From assembly GCA_015499985.1 (NCBI GenBank), contig JAAAUF010000017.1:1-23411 (forward strand): a stretch of 23,411 nt of DNA. The letters are read 5' to 3'. The translations under genes were made by a program, and so were the position numbers. Below the pieces are notes generated by a model. The model was not told the origin of the DNA. It saw only the letters and a list, made by a program, of their open reading frames with translations, and did not search any database. Of the stretch, positions 1 to 10,504 are shown in pieces (positions within the stretch are counted from its first letter, which is position 1; every line of letters starts with the position of its first letter). This DNA comes from Haplosporangium gracile. Taxonomy: Eukaryota; Mortierellomycota; Mortierellomycetes; Mortierellales; Mortierellaceae.

Positions 1-968
1 CTTCCCTAGAACCTATGGCTGGGTTCTTAGAGTGGTATTCACGATCATGTTTCCTTCTCTCCCCTTTTCCCTTATGTTCGATTGTGCAGGTGTTAACGTC
101 AAACTCCTGGCAACGAACCTCCGTGTTTTTCCCATGATAGACGGTAACACGAATGAGTAGAGAGAATGTAAGGCCTGTCTAGAGAAGACTAGGATGAACA
201 CAGTGAAAGAAATGGTCTCAGTCACACCTCATCCCTCCCACGATGCTGTGCTGACCAACCATAAGCTCCTTGCCTTCCTTTTTTATCCATTCCTGGTCCA
301 GGGGACTGCCGGTGATCATCAGGAATGAATTGTATATCCTACATTTTTATTGATTCTTGGACGCGATGCGACGCGAGGAGGGAGTGATGGAAGTTGATGC
401 GACGCGAAACGAAACGAAACGAGGCGAAGCGGAATGAAAGATGTTATGAAGCGAAGCGATCTGTTTGCCGAGTCGTCGCCAAGGCTCAAGCGCAATTAGT
501 AGTACATGGTCGTGGAGATGACCATCCAGGGATTAGTTTCGGATTCATAGTTGAATGTCCACGTCGTTTCCTCCTTCATTCTCACATGGCGTGTGAACGG
601 CAAGGAAAATGTTTTTGAATCGTTATCTGATCGTTTGTTCTGTTGTTACACTCTTCAAAATTTGCTGCTGCATGGACTTAACGACCACAGCTGGAGACGG
701 GTTGATCCACAGTCTCATGCGTTTTTAGAGTTCAGGGGAATGAGGATGGTGGAGTTTCTTCGGCTCAAATTTTAATGTTAGTTTAGAGTGGAGCGAACAC
801 TTTAAAAAGTTGATCACAATGACACGATGGAGGCAACTCGACATCTCTTGACATTCCATTCCTCTTGTCCCAAAAACCCTCTCAACTCATTCGCATTCAT
901 CAAGAGCAGAAGATTAGTGCTCGATTTTCTTTTATTACAGTACAACAAACAAGAAAAAACGACGAAAT
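1..968. other. Intergenic region upstream of the desaturase-like gene
   Basis: I see no supported gene here. The short open frames on both strands have no recognisable protein features and no splice pattern that extends them. The stretch at about 361-460 is a G/C/A-rich low-complexity patch with repeated GCGAC and GAAAC units (annotated separately). The last 100 bp before the ATG at 969 are A-rich, as expected for a fungal 5' leader, and presumably hold the promoter of the plus-strand gene. No convincing TATA element was picked out. Confidence 0.5.
361..460. repeat. Low-complexity GCGAC/GAAAC repeat patch
   Basis: The 12-mer GATGCGACGCGA occurs twice, at 365-376 and 396-407, 31 bp apart. The second copy runs directly into three GAAAC units (about 405-420), followed by the related GAGGCGAAGCGG and GAAGCGAAGCGA. 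It looks like a small decayed simple-sequence array in the upstream region of the desaturase-like gene. No function is evident. Confidence 0.6.
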
Positions 969-1868
969 ATGACTGTCACTGCTGAACAGTACGTTGCTCC
1001 AGTTGTGCAGAAGGAGGATGTGGAGGATACACTCTCGGACATCGAGGACTCTGCAGAGGCGACAACTAAAACAACCATCACGAATACCACCACCGCCACT
1101 AATGGCACTGAGGGAGTCCTTCTGAGCCCAACAAAGGTCGCTAACCAGGCAGCTACCACCATCACGGCAACAGGAGAAGCAGCACTCCCTACTAGGGTCA
1201 AACGCCTGGCGTTGGTCTCGTCCGAGGATCTCAAGACGCCTACGATTGCAGTCCCTACGATTGCAGTCGCTGTTGGAAGTGTTGGTGTTTGGGCGTCGAT
1301 CTTGTACTATGGCGCCTACAAGAAAAAGTTCTCGGCCCTGGTGTCGTTCCCCGTCATGACTGCGGCCACCTTTGCCTCGTTCACGCCCGTCCACGATGGC
1401 ACACACTCGTCAATCGCCAAGGGGAAGTACAAAGTCCCTATCAACAACCTTGTCGGTTACTTTAGTGGCATCCCCCTGACCTTGCCCTTTGGCTCTTATC
1501 GGTATGTTTTCCTCTTTGAATAATTTACTTATCAATGTTTTTTTTTATAAACACACTTTCTTACATAAACTTCTTTTTCTTTTGACATACTAGCCAATTG
1601 CACTTGCTGCACCATCGACACGTCAACACGGATGCAGACCCAGACATCTGGGATTCGCAGGGACCGATGCTCGTGCGAGCCGTCAAATGGTTCTTTCCCG
1701 ACTTTTTTTGGATAAAGCAAATCCTTCAGAAGAAGGTTAAGAACGGGAAAATCTTGGATGCGTCTCTTTTCTACCTGTCGATCATCTGGTTCATAAAGAA
1801 GATGAATGACAAGAATATGGCCTTTGTCAAGTATTGGCTCATTCCGCAACGCGCCGTAAGTCCACCGA

Positions 1869-1901
<33 letters not shown>

Positions 1902-2457
1902 TCACTCATTCTCGATATATTACGTACTCTTCCCCACGTTTTCTTGTTTGACAGTTTGACACATGATATTGACACACACGCTCGCTCTCTGCACAATATT
2001 TTTTGTTGTGGCTTTAGGCGTACTGGTTGCTGGTGTGGCTGTTTGCGTACGTGCCCCATAGACCGGATGGAGACCACCAGTTCAACCAAAAGGATAACGT
2101 CTACAAGACCACCAGTGTCACCGGAGGCATCCTCAACTCCAACGGATTCAACCTCGCCATTCCTTTGTTGAACCAGGTAATAACAAAATCCTCACAGATA
2201 GGATGGATGGATTTGTTGATCCATCGATGGAAGCAGATACCCTTGTACTAAATACGCGCATTTTCGTATCTTGAATCCCTTACAAGCATTTGCACAACAT
2301 CCACCACTTGTATCCTCAGCTACCTTTCACGCGCTACGGCAAGATCTGGGCAAAGCACAAGGATGCATTGATCGCCGCCGGCACAGAAACACACCCTGTC
2401 TACAACGCCAAGAAGGACTGGGCCTGGAATGAGACCATTGATGGCAAAAAGACATAA
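969..2457 (+). CDS. Membrane fatty acid desaturase/CrtR-type hydroxylase superfamily protein
   Basis: Exons 969-1501, 1594-1855, 2018-2176 and 2287-2457 join to a 374-residue protein; all introns are GT-AG and the frame closes at TAA. Three histidine clusters of the membrane di-iron oxygenase/desaturase fold are visible: HDGTHS at 142-147, HLLHHRH at about 181-187 and HLHNIHHLYP at about 319-328. In this superfamily they bind two irons and insert oxygen or a double bond into a lipid or carotenoid, acting in the ER or a related membrane. The second box is followed by VNTDADPD and the third by a YPQLPF run, a layout I associate with CrtR-like carotenoid hydroxylases as much as with acyl desaturases, so the substrate is open. 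Hydrophobic stretches at about 95-115, 120-140 and 240-290 fit membrane passages. The first 85 residues are Thr/Ala-rich and probably disordered. The gene converges on the MIT-domain gene. Confidence 0.8.
1870..1910. repeat. (CT)n(CA)n microsatellite in intron 2 of the desaturase-like gene
   Basis: A run of CT dinucleotides passes into about nine CA dinucleotides, inside the 162-nt second intron (1856-2017). It makes this intron longer than its neighbours (92 and 110 nt). It is likely length-variable between strains. Confidence 0.85.
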
Positions 2458-2496
2458 TTCAAGAGAGACAGGGAAAAGTAGAAACGTAACAAGAAA

Positions 2497-2502
2497 AATA
2501 AA
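2497..2502 (+). promoter_or_regulatory. Candidate polyadenylation signal AATAAA of the desaturase-like gene
   Basis: AATAAA lies 39 nt after the TAA at 2455-2457, in an A-rich stretch between the two convergent genes. Position and sequence fit a eukaryotic 3' processing signal. Actual cleavage cannot be seen from sequence. Confidence 0.5.
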
Positions 2503-2574
2503 AACAGTGCACAAGATGAAATGATGAATATACATACATGAAAGTACGGCTGTTTATGTTATCTAGGGAGCTAT

Positions 2575-5440
2575 TTATTTGGCACCAACAATATAAGAGG
2601 CGACGCCACGGAGGGTCATAAGCATGTCAAGACGCTGTCGGACTTGGTCTGTGTATGGGGCTGCATTTGAATGACGGCGACTGCCACGACGACGGGGAAG
2701 ATAGCTGGAGTCGCTGTCGCTCTCGTCGACCCCATTGTCTTCCTCGGCAACATCGGAGGTGGTGAAGCAGGAGGACGACGAATCCTCAGAGTCATAGCCC
2801 TCACCTGCACCACTTTCTTCCTCGTCCTCCTCCTCATCGTCGTTTTGTTCCCTACCATCGCTACGGCTCTCCTCTTTCTCCTCCTCAATGACCGAGTGCC
2901 ATCGCCAGGGGAACAACAACATGGCCGCAGACTTCTTGGGCAAGATGACTTGTGGGTTCTGAGACCTAGGCAAGTCACTTCCTGCACCAGCAGCAGTAGA
3001 GGTGAGAGAGGACATGAGAAGAGCAGGACCTTGGGCAGACTTGGGTTCGATCAACGGCGCAGAAGCAGCCGCAGCCCTAAGAGACCCATAGCTAGGAGTC
3101 TCCTTGTACGCGATTCCGGCCTTGACCAGTCCCGTGACGGTAGCGAAGAAGGTCTCAGTCACGACCTCGTGAATCGCATACTGTTCATCGAGCTCAATCG
3201 CTCTCTCGATCGAATGCTTCGACAGCTGCCACGCCTTTTCTTGCAAATGAAACTTCTCGTCGACTTTGGATAGAATCACTTGCGAGGCGCGGAAGCAGGT
3301 CTTAAGCACGTCTGGGATGGGCGACTGTTTGAGCCGGATCGCGGATTCGACGGCAGTCGAGATGATGGTGTCGCTGAGGCTGGGGGCATCGTCGTATGCG
3401 TCTGAGGAGTGATGGTTGCCACGACGACGACGATGCTTCCGTCGGCGGCTGGACGGCGCTGTTGAGGATGTAGAAGCAATCTGTTGGGCGAGAGGGATCG
3501 ACTGGGGAGTCGGAAGCGACGATGGAGCACTGCTTCTGCGGCTGCTAATTGGGTCAACAATCGCGGCAGCGGCAGCTGCACTCGAAGCAGGCGGTGCGGG
3601 TGAATACTGATGGATCAACGACCGCGCCTGCTCCCGGTATTCTCGATGACGTCTTCGACGAAGACGACGACGCTGCTTGGCATCGGCAGCATCGGGATTG
3701 TCCTTGGTGGCTGTGGCGGCAACGGTGATTCTTGTTGTCGACACGTCGAATTGGTGCTCGTCAAGGAAGCCTCGAAGCTGGGACTGAAACGCCTCGCGTC
3801 GCAGGGGGTCGCACGTTTCAACTTTTAAGAGGAAAAAAAAAAGGAGGGATGGGAGACAGTCTATGGATTAGTCTATTACGTACCTGAATGGATGTACACA
3901 GACAGGGAAGGAAAATGATATCCGTAGATTGCAACATTTTACTTTTCAAACACGGGTTTTATAGTCCGTTATCACAAAAAAATCCCAACTTACTGGGTAG
4001 GGAGTGCATGAGCGTGGCAATTGCTGCCAGGTACAGCTCAAAGGCATCATCGGCGGCTTCGTCATCCATCGTCTTGGAAAGGTCCTCCTTCGCGATAGCC
4101 AGACCGGCGAGGGTGATGGACTGGTCAATCAGCTTGCGGTTCAGCTTCAGGTACGGCGCATCCTCAGGTGTGATCAGCTTGCTTTCGGCTCCCTTGCCAC
4201 CTCGGTGGGTCGTCTTGGAGGCGATATACGTGAGAGTCGAGTCCATCACGGGGTGCTTGAGGATCCGACCGGCGACAGGGATTGATCCGAGTTGTTCCTT
4301 GGAGGGGAGGAAACCTGTGCCGACTGAAGTGACAGAGGTAACCACCTTCCTGGCCGCTCTGAATGGCGTCATGGGTGAAGGCCGTGGGATGGACGGAAGA
4401 CGACCCTGCCATGTTGCCAGGAAGGAAGGCGAAGGAGACGAAGGCGGCGTCGTTGAAGGACTGGGACTGGCCGATGGGTTTGTTCTTGCAGCATAAAGAG
4501 CGGGAGATGCTGGAGGAGTGCTGACGGGAGTATTTGAGACCGAGTTTCCGGAACCTCGGCTAAAGAAGAACGATGTCAAAGGTGGTGTTGGTGGCGCTAT
4601 CGGCGCAGTTTCCTCCGATGAAAGACGGTGAAGATGCTGATGCTGAAGATGCTGGTGGTCATGGTAGTTATGGCTATGGTCATAGTGATGGTGGTGGAGG
4701 TTGTGGTTGTGAGGTACGTCGGGTTGTTGAAGGTCCAATGGCTCGACTTCGTTTTCGAGTACGATCGCAGGAATTGACGCTAGCGACGTCAGCGACGGTG
4801 TCGATGTATTGGGCAATGACGACGATGACAAAGTCGAGACGGGCCCCAGAGGAGGCGAGAATAGTTCCGGTGGTGAAGAGGACGATTTCTTGTGTCGTGG
4901 TTTGGAGGGGATGGGATTTGCAGGTGATGAAGATAATGAGGAAGATGCTGACGACGATGAATACGACAGGGACGATGATGTGTAGGTCCTGGCAGGCTCA
5001 GCAGGAGCAGAAGAGAAAAGAAAGCTCACACGGTCATAACTGTCCATGGAGGTTCGTCCTGCAACTTTGCCAAGGCTGCTGCTGGTGGTGGTTGGTTTTG
5101 TGTCATGGACGGAGGGAATGCTTTGAACCGAGGACGTGGAGTTGTTCCTGCGGATAGCGTGTCGTGGCATGCTGTAAGAGGAGGACGAGGAGGTGGAGAT
5201 AGAGGCGGAGGTGGATCTCATGCTACCGATTGTGATGTTACTGTTATCAGTGGGAGAAGGTGAAACGAGAGTAGAAGAAGAAGCGGAGATGATGATGTTG
5301 GCCGAGGACTTCTTGTGTCGTTCCTTTCTGTTTTTGCTGGTTTTCTCCTTGAGGTGATAAAAGTAAGAAAGAGATGAGAGTGAGGAATGGATCGAGGGAA
5401 GATTGGATTGACAATAGGTAATGACCGAGAAAGGATTCAT
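2575..5440 (-). CDS. Large low-complexity protein with MIT-like domain
   Basis: Minus-strand exons 5440-3994 and 3821-2575 join across a 172-nt intron (3822-3993) to 897 residues. Residues 1-425 are Ser/Thr/Pro-rich with a His-rich run. Residues about 432-510 resemble an MIT (microtubule-interacting and trafficking) helical hairpin, with ADDAFELYLAAIATLMHSLP in the middle; the intron cuts this module, and only the joined form continues it with ETCDPLRREAFQSQLRGFL. MIT domains usually bind ESCRT-III tails in endosomal sorting and membrane scission. An Arg-rich basic patch follows (about 532-546), then a helical region at about 629-728 that I do not recognise, a strongly acidic stretch (about 795-853) and a short C-terminal helix. 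A spartin-like MIT-plus-C-terminal-domain plan is possible but unproven. The start is uncertain: ATG at 5440 is the longest, and residue 74 (ATG at 5221) is a plausible alternative. The stop is followed within 118 bp by the end of the convergent gene. Confidence 0.75.
3822..3993 (-). other. Intron with internal back-to-back splice site (AG|GT)
   Basis: Donor GTAAGT begins at 3993 and the productive acceptor AAAAG ends at 3822. Inside it, the minus strand reads TTCAG ending at 3884 directly followed by GTACGT from 3883, so the interval can be read as two complete adjacent introns of 110 and 62 nt with nothing between them. The 62-nt half has a CTAAT branch-like motif and a strong pyrimidine tract. 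Using only the first acceptor would give a stop codon after two residues. Confidence 0.6.
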
Positions 5441-5796
5441 TATTTCTTGGGGATGTTGCGGCCGGGAAGAGAAAGGAAGTTACTGCTGCTGCACAAAAAA
5501 AAGGCGGGGCCAATACTTTCTTTTTGTAGCCTGCAATTCCTGTTCTTTTTCGTTATGTTTCGTTATGCGTTATTATGTTCTTTCAATGAGAGGCTCCTTC
5601 TTTTTGAGTGATTCTTGAGGGAGATCGGCCAAGAAAGTGAAGGGAAAAGGATTATAAAATTGGAGGTTGTAGTGGTTGCTGTTGGTGTTGCGGTTGAAGG
5701 ATGTTGTTGTTGTGAAAAAGGAGGACAGAAAGAAGAAAAAGAGGGAACACAAGAAAAAACAACTGCCAGGGTATTTATACGTCAAGGGAACGAGCG

Positions 5797-5832
5797 TACA
5801 AACAAACAGACAAACAAACAAAAAGAACGAAC
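5797..5832. repeat. ACAA-type simple repeat
   Basis: A run of ACAA units with one G interruption (ACAAACAAACAGACAAACAAAC), continuing into AAAAGAACGAACG. It lies about 360 bp upstream of the MIT-domain gene ATG and is probably a simple-sequence tract in its promoter region. Confidence 0.6.
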
Positions 5833-8800
5833 GTTGAAAACGTGAAAGTGAGAGAACTGTTGGGGCCCAAGGGTCACCAAAAAAAGAACGAAGCTAAATG
5901 AGTTTTGGAATGAGATGAGGAAAGAAAAAAAAACAAGGGATCCACCCGATGGAGAAAGCAACAATTAGTGATTCTCAACAAAAGGGTAAAGAAAAAGGTT
6001 AGGGCGAAGTGGAGAGAAAGTGAAAAAAGACGAGGGAAAGGGGGGGAGGAGGGAACCGACGGAAACGAAGGAGGAGATCCAAGGTTCAAACCAGACCTTT
6101 TTTTCAGGGAGTGGTGCCTGTTATATATGAGGGTTCCTTGGCTGGGGAAGATAGACTCAACCTGAAGGGGACTCAGGAATCAGGCACTCCCATTAATTAT
6201 CATATACGAAGGAGAGGGGACCTGAGTTGAATGAATGTATGAATTCAAGGAGGATCGGGGCCACTCTGCTCTGTGCTCAAGGACATAGATATGTGTCTGC
6301 ATCTAGACTTGTTCGAATGCATATGCGAGCAACAATGCATGGGTGGGATATGTCACTGCCACTGCTCACTCGCTCACTGACCCTATCCACTTTGCCCATG
6401 CACCCACATCGTGCTTCCATGGGTCAACTTTTAGGTTGAGAACAAAAGTATGACAACGATACGATGCGATACGGGTGAATGAGTGCCAGACTAGTTCCGT
6501 CTGCTTGGTCTTTTTTTTCTCTGTTTCTTTCTCATGCCACATGCGGGTGTTGTTTTTTTTCTTCCTTTTTGGTTGTAATCAACTCAGTCAGAACAGACAC
6601 AAACATATGAATGTTTATCCTTCTTATTATATTGAACTCAACCAAAACAGTACTCTATCTCACCACATTGGACTCTATTCTCGGAAGGATAGGGACAACA
6701 GTGACTCGATGTCCAGGGATCGTCCTCAAGAAACAAAAACTGGGGGCAGAACCTCATGGTCACCACACCCACTCTCACTCTCACTCCTATCCATTTATCG
6801 CCTTTCTTCCTTTCAAGATGGTTTGGCATATTCTCCTAGGACAATGGGGATATAATCACACAATTCACCTCGTAGTCGCGTCGTTGTCGGACCCGACGTT
6901 GATATTTCCCCAGCCATATTTACCACGATGGCTCATGAGCGATAGAAAATAAGAAGTTGAGTGCACACACCTTACTTCAATTGACAGATCTCGTTAATCG
7001 TCCCACACAACGACGCAAAGTAAAAACTCGTCGATATCCACCCGTTGGCTCTCATTTTTACTTTGTGCGTGTGCGTTGGGAAGTAAGAGTGCCGCCCATA
7101 CACACCTTCTCGCTCCACTTTTGTTTCTTTGCTTCTTTTCTCCACTGGGACGTATGTATGTGTGTGCGTGCGTTTGTGAACGAGCAAACGCGCGCGCCGC
7201 AATGCCAACTCGGCCAGCCGGGCGTGTATTTTTTCTTTTTCTTTACTTTGTTTCTCCCGCCATCACCATCCCATGCCCAACCTTCCCAGGTGTTCACTTT
7301 TATTCAGATGTCCGTACTTGGTTCGAACTCGTCGCCATTCCCAACATGCCGCGTCGCTTCCCTGGCTTTCAAATTCATTCCAATGTTCACTTCCACAGTT
7401 CTATCTGAAATGAACAATGATGGCCATCTTTTCATCTTCCCCCCACACTCGCACCGACATACCTCCATCTATCCGGATATGCGGGATCTTCAACTGACAA
7501 TGCATTTCAGCCACTTCTAGAGAGATCGTGAAAGAATAAAAAATAGGGTGAACATTGCATATGCTTGCTTCCTTGCTGTTTCTTGCTCCCAATCATATTT
7601 TTTTTTCATCTTTTTACTACCCTTAGGATCTCCACCAGAAGTATTTCATTTCAATAATCGAGTACGTGTGTCTCCTTTCATCTCATTTGCTTATGTGCGC
7701 GGTTCGCCGCAGATGGAAGTAGTGGCACAACAATAGCACAAATAAGGACCTTCTTGTTCAAGCTTTCACTCCCTGTTTTTTTTTTTTTATTGAATCCCTC
7801 AAAGGAAACACAAGCATAAAGTGTAAGCACGAACATTTGGCCAGTTACAGATTTCTTGTATCCAGGCACGCACGAGAAAAAAAAGAACATGCCAAGTAAA
7901 TCACCCATGTCACCAGCCAGACCCTGTCCACCATTCATAACTTGATTTTTGCCCCTTTGTGCACTCTCGGCCTTGTTTTTGTTCGTTGTCGGACAAGGGG
8001 AACTCCGTGAAAAGGGCCTGAACTTCATTTCATTTTATTTCTCGGCCTTTAAATCTTTCAGGGAAGAACGAACAAACCAAAAAAAAGAGAACGCAAGCCG
8101 AAGGAAGAGAAACGGCGATCAGGCGAACACACCGCCCGCGCCTCCCCATCCCTCTAAATCGAAAAGAGGAACACAAACGGTGCTTGCTGTTTCGAATGAG
8201 ATGATGGTGCAAAACTTCCGGCAGGACGGGTGAGTTTTTTTTTTTGTGTGATTGTGCTCGAACCTGCTAAAGTGATATTTATCTACCTAACCAACCTAAC
8301 TCGCTGTCAAGTCAGAGCTGCCTCGTTGTTCCGACTCGACCAAACATGTCACAAAATAGACAGTAAGCACAAACACAACAACGACGTAACTATTAAAAAA
8401 AGAGGTAAAAAACCACACCTGCTCATCGACCTTTGGAGGATGAGGAAGCAGGAACAGAGGCAAAATGGAAGAAGATTATCTTTCTCAGTTCATATTTCTT
8501 TCAGGCCCTTGCTCTATCTCTCTCTTTCCAAGAGTGCAACTGATGAATGAGAGAGGATTGTAATGGGATGTGAAAAAAAACTACCTGAGAAGAAGGGAGA
8601 GAAAGACGGTTGGCGGCGCGTACATGATCTGGCCATTGCTTCGCAAGAGAAGGGCGGATAATTGTCATCCTCGCAATTAGATAGGGACCTCCCTCTTCCC
8701 GCTTGTTCAATTGCGTTCTTTTTCTTGTGCAGGACCACCAATAGACCGCTATTGCGTATCCGCATGCTTGATACAGAAGGAATAACTAGCACACCCTGGC

Positions 8801-10475
8801 GTTTTCGAACACGCCATTTTCTTTCTTTCTTTCAACTTTTGCATTGTTTTCCTCTCACTTTTTCTACTTTTTTTTGCTCTTCGCCTCTTTCTCTTGTTTT
8901 TATTCTCAAAGAGGGGAAAAAAAAAGGCAGGTTTAAAGTTTCAACTAATAAAAGAAGAACCAAAACGAAAAAGAAACAGCCTCCTACCAAATAACAAAAA
9001 CAAAAAATAACTGAGAATCGAGCGCATGTCAAGAACGATTTTTTTTATTGTCGACCGTTGAGAATAACAAAGATTTGTCTGCAACTGGCCAAATCGATCG
9101 TACAATATCTGGGGAGGCTGTCATATGAAATAATAAAAGTTGAAGGGGGTCACCGAGTTGGTGACAATATTGAGAGCCTTGATTTCCTTCTCTTTCCCCC
9201 CACCCTCTTCGGCTGAATAAGTAACCGTTACGGCCGCCACGCTCGAATGTTTTTATTTGAATTGGGGAGAGAGAGGGCACCTTGTTGGATTGTTACATTC
9301 AAAACTGACAAGAGTCAGTGGCACAAGTTGGTGTTCGTGGAAGATCGTAAAGATAAAAGGAAAAGAATGCATCTCAAAGTCAGGTCCTCGCGTAGCTGTT
9401 GAGCCTTGATGCATGTTTGTATACGATGCATACACAGCCTTGGGACTCGGTCTAACAGACACGTTATTGTTGTTGCTCTCTTTATTTTCTCTCGTTGCTT
9501 CTTTGCACACGGACTTGGTGAGTGGACCTTTCAATAACACACGGCCCTTCTTCTCTACTCGAGCTCACGTCCCTTCTATCCATCCCTCCTGCTCTTTTCT
9601 CTCTCATTCATTTTCATCATTTTTTTTTTCCACATCTGTCACAAATACAACAAACAAACATGCAAAGGCAACCAGTATGAATATCTGCACCTCCATCTTG
9701 CTTTCTTGTCAAATTGTTTTCTCTCTTTCTTTCATCCAAATTGGATGATTGCCTTCATCCATGCTTTTGTCTGACACAGGTCTCCAACAATGGACGCCAC
9801 ATCCCATCCCCACAACGCCTCATACATAGAAATGAGAAAATGACGGATAAGAGGACTGGCATGTGATATTTTTTCCCTATAATTCTTAGCGCTCCGTCAG
9901 TTCTTGCTTTTTCTCTCGTCATTTATCCCTTTTTTTTTTATTCTTTCACCAAAAACGTGGCAAAAAGAGACAGTTAGTGGTCATCAAAAAGTCAGTGCGT
10001 CGAAAAACAAAAAATAAAATGACATGCTGTTTGATTTTGTGTTGTGTACTTGATTAGAGATACAAAAGCAAAAACACAAGCAGTCTTTTGCTCGGTTGTC
10101 ATTTTGGTCGACCGTTGAAACGATAAAGCAAGGGGTATCAGTTTGCAAGTTTCCCGATGAATGCACAGTATGGGATGCGATGTGAAGGGAAATGGACCGT
10201 GTCCTTCGTCACAGTCTTTTTTCCCTATCTCATCCTAGTTGATCGGTGATCGTGATATTTCCGCTTTTGTTTATCTGGGTCACGTCTAAATCCCTGTCCC
10301 CTTTGTTTGCTCTTGGCATCCATCCCCTTCACAGTTTTTGCATATGACAACGCGCGAATAAAACTAGGAAAAAGTGATAGAAATAGACCCTGACCAACTA
10401 ACAGCTTGGAAACCAAACAAAAAATGACGTTGAAAAATCCAACTCACCACACCGCTATCTTTAGACATCGACACG

Positions 10476-10481
10476 TTTATT
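10476..10481 (-). promoter_or_regulatory. Candidate polyadenylation signal AATAAA of the RNF220-like gene
   Basis: TTTATT on the plus strand reads AATAAA on the minus strand, 24 nt beyond the stop codon that ends at 10505. The position suits a 3' processing signal. Confidence 0.5.
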
Positions 10482-10504
10482 GACAAAGTAGGATAGCGAG
10501 TGTA

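Larger units (their letters stand above)
5441..10504. other. Five-kilobase region without a convincing gene
   Basis: This lies between the 5' end of the MIT-domain gene and the 3' end of the RNF220-like gene, both on the minus strand. Open frames of 60-190 codons occur on both strands, but all are low-complexity (Phe/Ser/Leu or Lys/Arg runs from T- or A-rich DNA), none carries a recognisable domain, and none joins to another by plausible introns. The stretch contains many A or T homopolymers of 8-13 nt (for example near 7775, 8228, 9040, 9620 and 9930), an ACAA-type array near 5797-5822 and a TG/CG alternating patch near 7155-7200. I found no tRNA, 5S or spliceosomal RNA signature. It probably holds the long promoter/5' leader of the MIT gene and possibly non-coding transcripts. 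Confidence 0.6.

Noticed and set aside
394..775. Overlapping plus-strand open frames of 74 codons near the left edge.
   Set aside because: One is a translation of the GAAAC/GCGAC repeat patch and the other has no protein features; neither joins the downstream gene by a plausible intron.
2440..2457. The C-terminal GKKT of the desaturase-like protein as an ER retrieval signal.
   Set aside because: The dilysine signal needs Lys at -3 together with -4 or -5; only -2 and -3 are Lys here.
2671..3273. A 200-codon plus-strand open frame opposite the MIT-domain gene.
   Set aside because: It mirrors the acidic and basic low-complexity stretches of the minus-strand protein and has no features of its own.
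7319..7332. GGTTCGAACTC looks like a tRNA B box.
   Set aside because: The flanking bases do not pair into a T stem and no acceptor stem or anticodon arm can be folded around it.
8040..8055. TTCTCGGCCTTT resembles the start of U2 snRNA.
   Set aside because: The match ends after 12 bases; the branch-site pairing region and the rest of U2 are absent.
9149..9165. Inverted repeat GTCACC-GAGTT-GGTGAC.
   Set aside because: Six-base arms are expected several times by chance here; there is no T run or other context making it a terminator or binding site.
9050..10118. GTCGACCGTTGA occurs at 9050-9061 and again at 10107-10118, each before A-rich sequence.
   Set aside because: By a rough count several 12-base repeats are expected by chance in a window this size, and the flanks do not align further.
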